This document shows, piece after piece, positions 37,904 through 46,609 of a stretch of DNA of 64,000 nucleotides. The position numbers and the translations under genes are program-made. Under the pieces are notes generated by a model. It made no database searches. It saw nothing but the letters and a program-made list of their open reading frames with translations, and was not told where the DNA came from. This DNA comes from Neorhizobium sp. UBA3556 (GTDB lineage Bacteria; Pseudomonadota; Alphaproteobacteria; Rhizobiales; Rhizobiaceae): the NCBI GenBank assembly GCA_002376235.1, contig DFNX01000004.1, positions 124,001-188,000 of the forward strand, in the 5' to 3' direction. Position 1 is the first letter of the stretch. Each line of letters starts with the position of its first letter.

Positions 37904-40900
37904 GCGACCTCTCCTTTTCGAGGGGGCATCAGCATTTCCAGCTCCGCATCCACTGCGTTGCGGCGTGGATGCCAGAGGCCACGATCAAGTGCCGACCGGA
38001 AGCGTTCGCCCATATAACGCGCGCCCTCGGGATTTTGCTCTATCAGAAAGTCCCGCACGGCCTCATCGCCGAGATAGGCGTCGTAGGTTGCGTCGATCAG
38101 CGATTGTGGAATGGCGTGGGTCGTTTCGGCAAAGCCGATCAGCCGATCGACCGTTTCGACCAGTTCGGCGGCTCCGCGCGGTCCATGGCGCATCTGCCCG
38201 GCGATGAAGCGTCGATTGACGGCTCGGGCACGAACAACCCGCGTGACGGCCTCGGAAATCGAGCGTGCCTTCGGTTTTGCCGGATCGGTCGTATCGAGCG
38301 CAATCACATCCGCCTTGCCGCCGAGCGCTGCGACGGCCGCCGAAAAGCCGCCGATAAAGGCAACGTCGGCCGATCCGTCCAGAAGATCGCGGCCGGGATC
38401 ATCGCCTGTATGGACCAGCAGATCGGCACTGACGATACGTCCCGCAAATTGACCGGGCACGTGGCTTGCCTCTCCATCTGCACCGCCAAAGGCATGGCTG
38501 GTGGCGTCGAGATAGATGCGACCGAGTTCTTCCCGTTTGCCCCAAGAGCCATCGGCAAGCTTCTCCTCGATACCGGACCCGTAGGTGCCGGGCGCCGAGC
38601 CGAAAATGCGGGGCGGAATGGCGCCCAATTTCTGCGCCTCTTCGGCCAACGGATTGTCGCCCGGTGCTTCCTCTCGCGCGGCAATTGCCCGCATCGCGGC
38701 ATCGAGCAGGGCGATCAGCGCCGGGAACATGTCACGGAACAGGCCGGAAATTCTGAGCGTCACGTCGACGCGCGGACGGCCGAGCTGTGCCGGGGGCAAA
38801 ACCTCGATGCCAGTGACGCGGCCGGTCGCCATATCCTGAACCGGCCGTGCGCCCATCAGCGCCAGAACCTGCGCCACCTCCTCGCCGCCGCTTCGAAGCG
38901 ATGCGCTGCCCCAGAGATCGAAGACGAGGTTTTTCGGCCAGTCGCCGTGGTCCTGAAGATAGCGGCGCAGAATTTCGTCGGCGGCACGTTTTCCCAGTTC
39001 GAAAGCAGTCGGGGTCGGCAGGGTGCGCGGATCGCTGGCATAAAGGTTGCGCCCGGTCGGCATCACGTCGCGGCGGCCGCGCGCCGGTGCGCCGGAAGGG
39101 CCGGGCCGGATATGCTTGCCGTCCAGCGCATCCAGCAGAGCCTGTCTTTCCGTCTCGGCGCTTGTGATTCGCAGCGGGTCGTCGTCGCCTTCGGCCACTT
39201 GGCCAAAGACATGCTGGCCGTCCTTGATGGCAAAGTCCTTGAGATCGCAAAGGAAGGCGTCGATCCGCGCCAATGCGGTATCCGGGTCGTCGTCACGGGA
39301 AACACCGGCATCGGTGGCAATCGTCGTATCGCGGGCCGCATCGACAATCAGCTTTGCCAGTCGGTCGCGGCGGCGGCGATCGAGACCGTCGGCCTGGGCA
39401 TATTCATCGACCAGCAGTTCCAGCTTCTTCTCATCGTCGGAAAGCCCCGCGCCGGTCAGGACAGGCGGCAGGTGGCCGATGGTAACGGCGGAGATGCGTC
39501 GTTTGGCGACCGCCGCTTCGCCCGGGTTGGAAACGATAAACGGATAGATCACCGGCAGGCCGCCGGTCACCAGTTCCGGGAAACACTCTTTCGAAAGCGC
39601 CACCGTCTTGCCCGGCAGCCATTCGAGCGTGCCGTGGGCGCCGACATGGACGATGACTTGGGCAGCGAGTTTGTGGCGTATCCATTGGCCGAAAGCGATC
39701 AGCGCATGGCGAGGCGGCAGATCAGGGCTGTGATAGTCGGCGCGACGATCGGCATTGCGCCCGCGATCCGGTGCCAATGCCACCGTGACATTGCCGAACT
39801 GTGCTGCGCGGAACCGGTATGTGCCATTGTCGAGATCTTCGTCGTCCTGCGCGTTGCCCCAGGCCTCGCTAGCACCGGGCGCGGCAGCATAGTCGTCAAG
39901 CGACAGGGAACCGGTCTTCTGATCGAGACGATCAAGCAGTTCCCGTGCTGTGAGCGGAATATCGTCAACCGAATAACCGGCGCGCGAAAACTGTCGCAGC
40001 ATGGAAAGTACGCTTTGCGGCACGTCCAGGCCTACAGCATAACCGGTGCGGCCCGGAGCACTCGGATAATCGGGCATCAGGATGACGATCTTGCGCTTAG
40101 CGCGCGCTGTCATCTTCATCCGCAAAAAGGCTGCGATCCGCTCCGCCACCTGATTGACCCGATCTGGTTCCGGGCGGTTGACGAGATCGGCCGACCCGCT
40201 GCCGTCCTTGAAGGAGATCACGCCCGCCAGAATGCGGCCGTCGAGTTCCGGCAGGACCACATGCATGGCAAGGTCGGCCGGGTTCAGTCCGCGCCTGCCC
40301 TCAATCCAGCCCTCGCGTCTCGTCGTCGCGACGACGATCTGGAAGACCGGAATGCCTGTGCGGTCGAAGATCGTATCGTTGTTAGCGTCCGCGCCGCTGG
40401 CAAAGGCGGTGGTGGTCAGGATTGCCGCCGGCCGAAGTCCGGTCATCGCCTTCTCGACGAAAGCGATTGCTTCGGCATCCTTCAGGCCGCTGACGAAAAT
40501 GGGGATAGGGGCAAAGCCCCTTGCGCAAAGCGCTTCGAACAGCGCATCGATCGGTGCCGCGTCATTGGCAAGCAGGGTGGAGCGATAGAACAGGATGGGC
40601 AGGTGTGGCGCGCCCGGCGGAAATCCGGCCGTCAGAGATTCGAGATCAACGATGCCTGCACCGGGACGATAAAAACCGGCTTTCGGCATTGGTACTGCGG
40701 GTGAGATCACATCCGCTCCGCCGTTTGCCAGCGCTGCAAGCCGCTGCACCAGCAGCCGCATATTGTCCGGGCCGCCCTCGCGAAAACAGGCGAGGATATC
40801 GGCAAGTGTCTCTTCGGAGACCGTCGAAGCTGCAGCCAGCCGCTCGTCGCGCATGCTGCATTCGCCGGGCAGCATGGCGAGCGCGATCTTCTTTTGCTTT

Positions 40901-41391
40901 GCCAGCCGCGACAGTTCCTCGACGCCATAGGTCCAGCGATCGTAACCGCCGAGAATGCGCACGAGAATGACCTTCGCATGCGCCGCCGTCTTTTCCAGCC
41001 ACAGGTCGACCGACATCGGGTGGCGCAGGTCGGAGAGGTTGGTGAGGACGAGATTATCGCCGTCGCAGTTGTCGTCACCCCCGTCTGCCTTGCTGGGCAT
41101 CTCTCCCTCAAGGGGGGAGATCGGCTGGCGGCGAGGTTTCGCCTCACTCAACTGTCGAGAATTGGGCAGTGATAGTACGCCCTGCTGATCTCCCCCCTTG
41201 AGGGGGAGATGGCCGGCAGGCCAGAGGGGGGCATCAAGGCCGCCGCCCTTAGTTGAACTCCAAGCCGCCGCAATCCCGTTCAGATCGCTGCCGGAAAAGG
41301 ACAGCACCACCACATCGGCCGGCGACTGGTTGAGGTCAACCGGCTCGATCAGGTCGTCGAGTGACGACGATGTGGTGGCGAGTATATGCAT
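37900..41391 (-). CDS. cobN: Cobaltochelatase large subunit CobN, with an in-frame palindromic insert
   Basis: CobN binds hydrogenobyrinic acid a,c-diamide and inserts cobalt together with CobS and CobT, which are not in this window. The 1163-residue protein is of the CobN/Mg-chelatase H family: HVGAHGTLEWLPGK, PTGRNLYASDPRTLPT, FDLWGSASLRSGGEE and RFIAGQMRHGPRGAAE are intact. Residues about 51-109 are a low-similarity segment (LWPAGHLPLKGGDQ, then ISPLEGEMPSKADGG) translated from a palindromic repeat. Even with this insert it is shorter than the Pseudomonas denitrificans protein. ATGA coupling to cobG follows. Confidence 0.95.
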   Translation of the reverse strand: MHILATTSSSLDDLIEPVDLNQSPADVVVLSFSGSDLNGIAAAWSSTKGGGLDAPLWPAGHLPLKGGDQQGVLSLPNSRQLSEAKPRRQPISPLEGEMPSKADGGDDNCDGDNLVLTNLSDLRHPMSVDLWLEKTAAHAKVILVRILGGYDRWTYGVEELSRLAKQKKIALAMLPGECSMRDERLAAASTVSEETLADILACFREGGPDNMRLLVQRLAALANGGADVISPAVPMPKAGFYRPGAGIVDLESLTAGFPPGAPHLPILFYRSTLLANDAAPIDALFEALCARGFAPIPIFVSGLKDAEAIAFVEKAMTGLRPAAILTTTAFASGADANNDTIFDRTGIPVFQIVVATTRREGWIEGRRGLNPADLAMHVVLPELDGRILAGVISFKDGSGSADLVNRPEPDRVNQVAERIAAFLRMKMTARAKRKIVILMPDYPSAPGRTGYAVGLDVPQSVLSMLRQFSRAGYSVDDIPLTARELLDRLDQKTGSLSLDDYAAAPGASEAWGNAQDDEDLDNGTYRFRAAQFGNVTVALAPDRGRNADRRADYHSPDLPPRHALIAFGQWIRHKLAAQVIVHVGAHGTLEWLPGKTVALSKECFPELVTGGLPVIYPFIVSNPGEAAVAKRRISAVTIGHLPPVLTGAGLSDDEKKLELLVDEYAQADGLDRRRRDRLAKLIVDAARDTTIATDAGVSRDDDPDTALARIDAFLCDLKDFAIKDGQHVFGQVAEGDDDPLRITSAETERQALLDALDGKHIRPGPSGAPARGRRDVMPTGRNLYASDPRTLPTPTAFELGKRAADEILRRYLQDHGDWPKNLVFDLWGSASLRSGGEEVAQVLALMGARPVQDMATGRVTGIEVLPPAQLGRPRVDVTLRISGLFRDMFPALIALLDAAMRAIAAREEAPGDNPLAEEAQKLGAIPPRIFGSAPGTYGSGIEEKLADGSWGKREELGRIYLDATSHAFGGADGEASHVPGQFAGRIVSADLLVHTGDDPGRDLLDGSADVAFIGGFSAAVAALGGKADVIALDTTDPAKPKARSISEAVTRVVRARAVNRRFIAGQMRHGPRGAAELVETVDRLIGFAETTHAIPQSLIDATYDAYLGDEAVRDFLIEQNPEGARYMGERFRSALDRGLWHPRRNAVDAELEMLMPPRKGEVA
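41077..41232. repeat. Palindromic element inserted in frame in cobN
   Basis: Arms of about 46 bases (41077-41122 and 41187-41232) are inverted copies at about 80%, each holding a CTCAAGGGG-type hairpin, with a 64-base centre. The length, 156 bases, is a multiple of three and the translated strand has no stop. It encodes the PAGHLPLKGG / SPLEGEMP stretches near the CobN N terminus. Confidence 0.78.
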
Positions 41392-41409
41392 CCTTTTCCT
41401 TTGTCTGTC

Positions 41410-41453
41410 GCAATTCCGGGCGGAAAACCGCCTTACACTTTTCCTGGAATTGC
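41410..41453 (-). repeat. Nested hairpin between cobW and cobN
   Basis: An outer GCAATTCC/GGAATTGC stem encloses an inner GGCGG-AAAA-CCGCC hairpin in the 73-base cobW-cobN gap. No U run follows on the coding strand, so it may set relative mRNA stability rather than end transcription. Confidence 0.5.
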
Positions 41454-41464
41454 TTTTTAGGCCG

Positions 41465-42502
41465 TTACGCCACCAGCATCTTCTCGATCGCAGCGCGGTC
41501 GATGCCCTTTTCGCCGATCACGACGAGGCGGCTCTGGCGGGTTTCGCCTTGTGCCCAGGCGCGGTCGAAATAATGGTTTACGCGTGATCCTACCGCCTGA
41601 ACCTGAAGGCGCATCGGCTTGTTCGCGACATCGACAAAACCCTTGATGCGCAGCACGTTTTCGGCTTCCGCTGTTGCGGAGATACGAGCGGCAAGTGCTT
41701 CAGGATCGGTGATCGAAGCCAGATCGATGACAAAGCTGTCGAAATCGTCGTGATCGTGGTCCAGTTCGTCATCGTGATGGGTCTTGCGGTTTTCGATATC
41801 GTCTTCGACGGCAAGGCCGAGACCGATCAGCACGCCGGGATCAACCGCACCGTTTGCAGCCGGAACGATCTTTACTGCACGCGGCAGATGCGCCTGGACG
41901 CGGCCCTTGGCGGCGGCAAGCGATGCCTGGTCCAGAAGGTCGGTCTTGGTCAGCACGATCATGTCGGCGCAGGCCACCTGGTCTTCGAAAACTTCCTCGA
42001 CCGGATCATCATGGTCGATGGAATCGTCTGCCTGGCGCTGGGCTTCGAGCGCCACGTGATCGTCGGCGACACGGCCTTCGGCGAGAGCCACGCCGTCAAC
42101 CACGGCAATCACGCCGTCAACGGTTACGCGCGCCTTCACGGCCGGCCACTGGAAGGCCTGCACGAGCGGCTTCGGCAGCGCCAGACCGGAGGTCTCGATC
42201 AGGATATGGTCGACGCGCGGTTCGCGCGCAAGGATCTGGTCGATCGCCGGCACGAAATCGTCTGCTACCGTGCAGCAGATGCAGCCGTTCGCCAGCTCGA
42301 TGATGTTGTCGTCCGGGCAGCTCTCGATACCGCAGCCCTTCAGCACTTCGCCATCGATGCCGACATCACCGAACTCGTTGACGATGATTGCCAGCCGCTT
42401 GCCGTCGAGCTTTTCGATCAGGTTGCGGATCAGCGTTGTCTTGCCGGCGCCGAGAAAACCGGTGACGACGGTGCAGGGGACCTTATCGAAGTTTACGCTC
42501 AT
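41465..42502 (-). CDS. cobW: Cobalamin biosynthesis GTPase CobW
   Basis: A 345-residue G3E-family GTPase and metallochaperone thought to supply cobalt to the cobaltochelatase. It has GFLGAGKTTL (Walker A), the metal-binding GCICC motif, a His/Asp-rich segment around HHDDELDHDHDD, and a CobW C-terminal domain. It starts at MSVNFDKVPC, where the ATG overlaps the DUF1636 gene stop by 4 bases. Confidence 0.95.
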   Translation of the reverse strand: MSVNFDKVPCTVVTGFLGAGKTTLIRNLIEKLDGKRLAIIVNEFGDVGIDGEVLKGCGIESCPDDNIIELANGCICCTVADDFVPAIDQILAREPRVDHILIETSGLALPKPLVQAFQWPAVKARVTVDGVIAVVDGVALAEGRVADDHVALEAQRQADDSIDHDDPVEEVFEDQVACADMIVLTKTDLLDQASLAAAKGRVQAHLPRAVKIVPAANGAVDPGVLIGLGLAVEDDIENRKTHHDDELDHDHDDFDSFVIDLASITDPEALAARISATAEAENVLRIKGFVDVANKPMRLQVQAVGSRVNHYFDRAWAQGETRQSRLVVIGEKGIDRAAIEKMLVA

Positions 42503-42927
42503 GAAGGCATGTCCTCGTGATGATGAAAGGGTGGAATGCGGGCCGTCATGCCTTTTCCACGAAGGCACATCGGGCGGCCGCGAAGGGGAAGGAAACCGCG
42601 CTCGTCTTCGGCCAGCATCATTGCGCCGGTGACGATGTCGTCGACATTGTCGGTCGAGAGGTGACCAAAAACATAGGACCAGCCGGACCGGTGGTTGAAG
42701 GCGGCACTCGGGCTCTTGTCGCAATTGGCAAGGCAGGTCACGGGCTTGACCGCGAGCGGCTTGCCTTCGGCAGCGACACGCAAAGCTTCGATCAGGCCGA
42801 TGCCGGGGCGCGCCTCGCTGTTACTCGCCTCGCGGCAATTGGTGCAGACGAAGATCGTCACGTTGAATTCCCCGGCGACTTCATCAGTCGTCACGTCGGG
42901 ATCGTTCTGTCGTTCGTCACTCGTCAT
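42499..42927 (-). CDS. DUF1636 family, predicted [2Fe-2S] thioredoxin-like protein
   Basis: A 142-residue protein with cysteines at about 28, 31, 65 and 69 (FVCTNCR and TCLANC), the CxxC plus CxxxC layout of thioredoxin-fold [2Fe-2S] ferredoxins. DUF1636 proteins occur regularly next to cobW/cobN under cobalamin riboswitches, so a role in cobalt insertion or redox support is likely, though unproven. First gene of the minus-strand cob operon; the start is ATG preceded directly by an in-frame TTG, with no clear ribosome site. Confidence 0.82.
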   Translation of the reverse strand: MTSDERQNDPDVTTDEVAGEFNVTIFVCTNCREASNSEARPGIGLIEALRVAAEGKPLAVKPVTCLANCDKSPSAAFNHRSGWSYVFGHLSTDNVDDIVTGAMMLAEDERGFLPLRGRPMCLRGKGMTARIPPFHHHEDMPS

Positions 42928-43045
42928 CAAGCCGCAAACCGCCGGTTACTCTGCAATCGGGGTGCGCGGCAGGCGGGCGAACCATCCTGCTGTGAAAGAT
43001 AAACTTCGTCCGGAGCACCCCGCCCGGAAAAGCGCAATTTCGAAC

Positions 43046-43238
43046 GGCAGGTCTCCTGGCTCGCGGGTCGTCGCCATCTGCCTGCCTTCCCAGAGAAATC
43101 CGTGGCCGGATGGTCTCCAGTGGCGTTTCTGGCAGAATGGCTCGCCGCACACAGTTGCGGGGGCAGCCGCGGCATTGGATGTCGTCATCCGCACCGCATT
43201 CTCTCTTAGCCCCCGCCGTTGCCGACAAGGGACCGTTT
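43046..43238 (-). promoter_or_regulatory. Cobalamin riboswitch of the DUF1636-cobW-cobN-cobGHIJ operon
   Basis: Reading the minus strand shows the class landmarks in order: GGTCCC near the 5' end, AATGCGGTGCGGATGAC, GCTGCCCCCGCAACTGT (B12 box region), GCCACTG, TCTGGGAAGGC and GAGCCAGGAGACCTGCC at the 3' end. It lies about 120 bases before the first start codon. Adenosylcobalamin binding should switch off the seven-gene operon. Confidence 0.95.
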
Positions 43239-43327
43239 CTGCGTTCAACTAAGCGTTCCGGCATGGAACTGTCAATGTCGCAAGGGTGATTGCCGATACA
43301 ACCGAAATGTCTATAGTGATCTTCGTC

Positions 43328-43523
43328 TTTGGTGCTTGAGAGAGCTATCCAAGGGAATGCGGTGCGACGGAGACGTCAAATCCGCGGCTGCCCCCGCAAC
43401 TGTAGGCGGAAAGCCTTTGCCCGATACGGCCATCCGGCCGTTACGCCACTGGAAAGATTCGAAGAAGGATCGATCTGGGAAGGCGGGTAAAGGCGCCAGA
43501 TCCGCGAGCCAGGAGACCTGCCA
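43328..43523 (+). promoter_or_regulatory. Cobalamin riboswitch of the cbtB-cbtA-cobO-cobQ operon
   Basis: A second full cobalamin aptamer on the plus strand: TTGGTGCTTG, GGGAATGCGGTGCGACGG, GCTGCCCCCGCAACTGT, GCCACTGG, TCTGGGAAGGC and GAGCCAGGAGACCTGCC. It precedes cbtB by 55 bases. It faces the first riboswitch across about 90 bases, which must hold both promoters. Confidence 0.95.
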
Positions 43524-43578
43524 CAAGACATTCGGCATTGTAAACAGCCCTCGGGTGGAGGGCAGAAAGACGAATTCC

Positions 43579-43752
43579 ATGGTTAGCTCCACCGCCGGTG
43601 CGCTCAGCACCTCCGCATCCAAAATTCTTCCTCTCGGCATGTCGGCCATTCTGGGCCTGTTCATCGTCGGTTTTGTCGGCTTCTCGCATCTGGAAGTCGT
43701 GCATAACGCCGCCCATGACACGCGCCATTCGCTGGCCTTTCCCTGCCACTGA
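43579..43752 (+). CDS. cbtB: Cobalt transporter subunit CbtB
   Basis: A 57-residue protein with one membrane helix (ILPLGMSAILGLFIVGFVGF) followed by the family's histidine-rich end HLEVVHNAAHDTRHS. CbtB proteins accompany CbtA in B12-regulated cobalt uptake. The ATG at 43579 follows the riboswitch; the longer open frame runs through the riboswitch itself and is rejected. Confidence 0.9.
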   Translation: MVSSTAGALSTSASKILPLGMSAILGLFIVGFVGFSHLEVVHNAAHDTRHSLAFPCH

Positions 43753-43766
43753 CGAGGAATCTTCAT

Positions 43767-44534
43767 ATGTCGCTGTTTCGTAACATCGTCCTTGCGGCGG
43801 TGATCGCCGGTCTGTTGGCCGGACTGCTGATGACCGTGATGCAGAGCTTTTCCACCGTGCCGCTCATTCTTGCAGCGGAAACTTTCGAAAATGCCGGCGG
43901 CGAAGAAGCCGGCCATAGCCACTCCCATGATGCTGTGGCACCGGCTGCAGGCACGGCGGCACCTGCCGACCATCATCATGACGAGGAAGCCTGGGCGCCG
44001 GCCGATGGCTCCGAGCGCTTTTTCTACACCGCTGCCGCCAACATTCTGTCTGCAATCGGGTTCGCATTGGTTGCCATTGCTGTTGCCGAAGCGCTCGGCG
44101 GTCTCGGTGGATGGCGCGGCGGGTTGATGTTCGGCGTTGCCGGTTTCATCACCGTCAGTCTTGCCCCCGGTCTCGGCCTGCCGCCGGAACTGCCGGGCAT
44201 GCCGGCCGCGGAACTCGGCCCGCGCCAGGTCTGGTGGACTGCAACCGTCGTCTGTACGGCTGCCGGTCTCGGTTTGCTTGCCTATACGCGTTCGGCACTG
44301 CTCGCTGCGCTTGCGATCGTCCTGCTGGTCGCGCCGCATCTCGTCGGCGCGCCGCTGCCGGAAAACCATGAAACGGCGGTGCCGATTGAGCTGCATGCCC
44401 GCTTCGTCAATGCCGTCTATGCGACCAATCTGGTCTTCTGGGCTGTTCTCGGCGCGCTTGCTGGCGTATTGCGACAGAGATTTCGCAGCGGCGAAGCCGC
44501 GCCCATCGGATCAAACCGGGAGCTTGCAGCATAG
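43767..44534 (+). CDS. cbtA: Cobalt transporter subunit CbtA
   Basis: A 255-residue membrane protein with about five to six helices. The first helix is MSLFRNIVLAAVIAGLLAGL; a periplasmic His-rich loop follows (HSHSHDAV and ADHHHDEE), fit for binding Co2+. CbtAB is a predicted cobalt importer controlled by B12. It starts 14 bases after cbtB and its stop overlaps the cobO GTG by one base. Confidence 0.9.
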   Translation: MSLFRNIVLAAVIAGLLAGLLMTVMQSFSTVPLILAAETFENAGGEEAGHSHSHDAVAPAAGTAAPADHHHDEEAWAPADGSERFFYTAAANILSAIGFALVAIAVAEALGGLGGWRGGLMFGVAGFITVSLAPGLGLPPELPGMPAAELGPRQVWWTATVVCTAAGLGLLAYTRSALLAALAIVLLVAPHLVGAPLPENHETAVPIELHARFVNAVYATNLVFWAVLGALAGVLRQRFRSGEAAPIGSNRELAA

Positions 44535-45148
44535 TGAAGGACATCGATCAGACCGCCGAAGAACGCCATCGCACCAAGATGGCAAACCGTAAGGCGGTTC
44601 AGGATGCGGAAGTCGCCGAGAAGACCCTGGAAAAGGGTCTTCTCATCGTCCATACCGGCCCCGGCAAGGGCAAGTCGACGGCTGCCTTCGGGCTGGCGCT
44701 CAGGATGCTCGGTAACAATCGCCGCGTCGGCATCGTGCAGTTCATCAAGGGTGCATGGTCGACCGGCGAACAGCCGGCACTTGCAGTCTTCGGTGACCGC
44801 GTTGTCTGGCACACGATGGGCGAGGGGTTCACCTGGGAAACCCAGGACCTGAAACGCGATATCGCGGCGGCCGAGAAGGCGTGGGAGAAGGCGCTCGAGC
44901 TGATGGCCGACGAAACCATCGGCCTCGTCATTCTGGACGAACTCAATATCGCGCTACGCTACGATTATCTTGATCTGGAAAAGGTCGTTGCCGCCTTGTC
45001 TGCCCGGCGTCCGGACCTGCATGTCGTCGTTACCGGCCGCAATGCCAAGCCGGCGCTGATAGAGGCGGCGGATCTCGTCACGGAGATGTCGCTGGTCAAG
45101 CATCACTTCAAGGCGGGCGTCAAAGCCCAGGCCGGCATCGAGTTCTAA
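44534..45148 (+). CDS. cobO: Cob(I)yrinic acid a,c-diamide adenosyltransferase
   Basis: A 204-residue ATP:corrinoid adenosyltransferase of the CobA/CobO/BtuR type, with the P-loop HTGPGKGKSTAAFG, VQFIKGAW, and LDELNIALRYDYL. It puts the adenosyl group on cobalt after cobalt insertion. GTG start in a TAGTG overlap with cbtA. Confidence 0.95.
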   Translation: MKDIDQTAEERHRTKMANRKAVQDAEVAEKTLEKGLLIVHTGPGKGKSTAAFGLALRMLGNNRRVGIVQFIKGAWSTGEQPALAVFGDRVVWHTMGEGFTWETQDLKRDIAAAEKAWEKALELMADETIGLVILDELNIALRYDYLDLEKVVAALSARRPDLHVVVTGRNAKPALIEAADLVTEMSLVKHHFKAGVKAQAGIEF

Positions 45149-45151
45149 ATC

Positions 45152-46609
45152 ATGGCTGCTCGCTCACTGATGTTACAGGGAACGGGCTCGGACGTGGGCA
45201 AGTCGCTGGTCGTGGCCGGTCTTGCCCGCGCTTTCACACTTCGCGGATTGAAGGTCATGCCGTTCAAGCCGCAAAACATGTCGAACAATGCGGCTGTGAC
45301 CGCCGATGGTGGCGAGATCGGCCGGGCGCAGGCGTTGCAGGCGCGGGCTGCCGGCGTGGCGCTCAGCGTGCACATGAACCCGGTGCTGTTGAAACCCCAG
45401 AGCGATGTCGGCTCGCAGGTCGTGGTGCAGGGCCGTGTCGAGGGTAACGCGAAGGCTTCCGAATACCAGACTTTGAAACCCAGGCTGTTATCCCGCGTCC
45501 TTGAAAGTTTTGAGATCCTGCGATCACAGGCTGATCTGGTTCTGGTCGAGGGTGCCGGCAGCGCTTCGGAAATCAACCTGCGCCAAAACGATATCGCCAA
45601 TATGGGTTTTTCCCGCGCAGCCGATGTCCCCGTTGTCTTGATCGGCGATATCGATCGCGGCGGGGTCATCGCCAGTCTTGCCGGCACGAAACTTGTTATC
45701 GATGCGGATGACGCGGCGATGATCCGCGGCTTCATCGTCAACCGGTTCCGTGGCGATCCGGCGCTGTTTGCCGATGGCATGGAGTTGATCGGGCGGTTCA
45801 CCGGCTGGCAGTCGATCGGGCTTCTGCCGCATTTTGCCGATGCTGCGCTTTTGCCGGCGGAAGATGCGCTGGGGCTCAACCAGTCCTTCGTTCGCAAGCC
45901 GGATGCAAAAATAAGGATCGCAGTGCCGATCCTGCCGCATATTTCCAATTTCGATGACCTCGATCCTCTGGAAGCCGAGCCGGATGTGGAACTGATCCGC
46001 GTGCGCCGCGGGCAGGCCATTCCTGGCGATTGCGATCTCGTGCTGCTGGTCGGCTCCAAGGCAACGATCTCCGATCTGGCCGCACTGCGCCAGGCCGGTT
46101 TCGATGTCGATATCGCCGCCCATCATCGTCGTGGAGGACGAGTGCTCGGTCTCTGTGGCGGCTATCAGATGCTTGGGCGGAAAGTATCGGATCCGGAAGG
46201 CACCGAAGGGCCACCCGGCTCGGTCGATGGCCTCGGCCTGCTCGATGTGGAAACCGTGCTTTCCGGCGCAAAAAGATTGGAAGCAGTTTCAGGCGCCAGT
46301 TTCGACGGAGTTTCTTTTGCTGGCTATGAAATGCATATCGGCCGGACATCCGGTGCGGATTGTGAACGTCCATTCTCGACGATCGACGGCCATGCGGAGG
46401 GGGCGTCCTCGATAGATGGTCGGGTTGTCGGCACCTATGTCCATGGGCTGTTTTCCGACGACAAGCAAAGATCGGCCTGGCTTGCCCGCCTCGGCGGTTC
46501 GTCCTCCGGTCTCGACTATGAGGCCAATGTCGATGCCATTCTCGATCGACTTGCCGCCCATATGGAGCGGCATCTCGATCTTACTGGGCTGCTCAGACTT
46601 GCCAGATGA
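45152..46609 (+). CDS. cobQ: Cobyric acid synthase
   Basis: A 485-residue glutamine amidotransferase that amidates four side chains of adenosylcobyrinic a,c-diamide. N-terminal P-loop-like domain (LQGTGSDVGKS, PFKPQNMSNN, VEGAGSASEINLR) and C-terminal GATase with nucleophile Cys in LGLCGGYQMLG and His in GTYVHGLF. It starts 3 bases after cobO and converges on cobD with a 17-base overlap. Confidence 0.96.
   Translation: MAARSLMLQGTGSDVGKSLVVAGLARAFTLRGLKVMPFKPQNMSNNAAVTADGGEIGRAQALQARAAGVALSVHMNPVLLKPQSDVGSQVVVQGRVEGNAKASEYQTLKPRLLSRVLESFEILRSQADLVLVEGAGSASEINLRQNDIANMGFSRAADVPVVLIGDIDRGGVIASLAGTKLVIDADDAAMIRGFIVNRFRGDPALFADGMELIGRFTGWQSIGLLPHFADAALLPAEDALGLNQSFVRKPDAKIRIAVPILPHISNFDDLDPLEAEPDVELIRVRRGQAIPGDCDLVLLVGSKATISDLAALRQAGFDVDIAAHHRRGGRVLGLCGGYQMLGRKVSDPEGTEGPPGSVDGLGLLDVETVLSGAKRLEAVSGASFDGVSFAGYEMHIGRTSGADCERPFSTIDGHAEGASSIDGRVVGTYVHGLFSDDKQRSAWLARLGGSSSGLDYEANVDAILDRLAAHMERHLDLTGLLRLAR

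Noticed and set aside
37969..40704. 911-codon frame on the plus strand across cobN
   Set aside because: CobN on the minus strand is full of recognised motifs; the plus frame is a GC-rich antisense shadow.
37900..41391. cobN as a frameshifted or decaying gene because of its odd N-terminal segment
   Set aside because: The frame is continuous, core motifs are intact and ATGA coupling to cobG is kept; the odd part is explained by the palindromic insert.
43219..43578. N-terminal extension of cbtB through the riboswitch
   Set aside because: The extension would translate the cobalamin aptamer; CbtB proteins begin at the later ATG before the single membrane helix.
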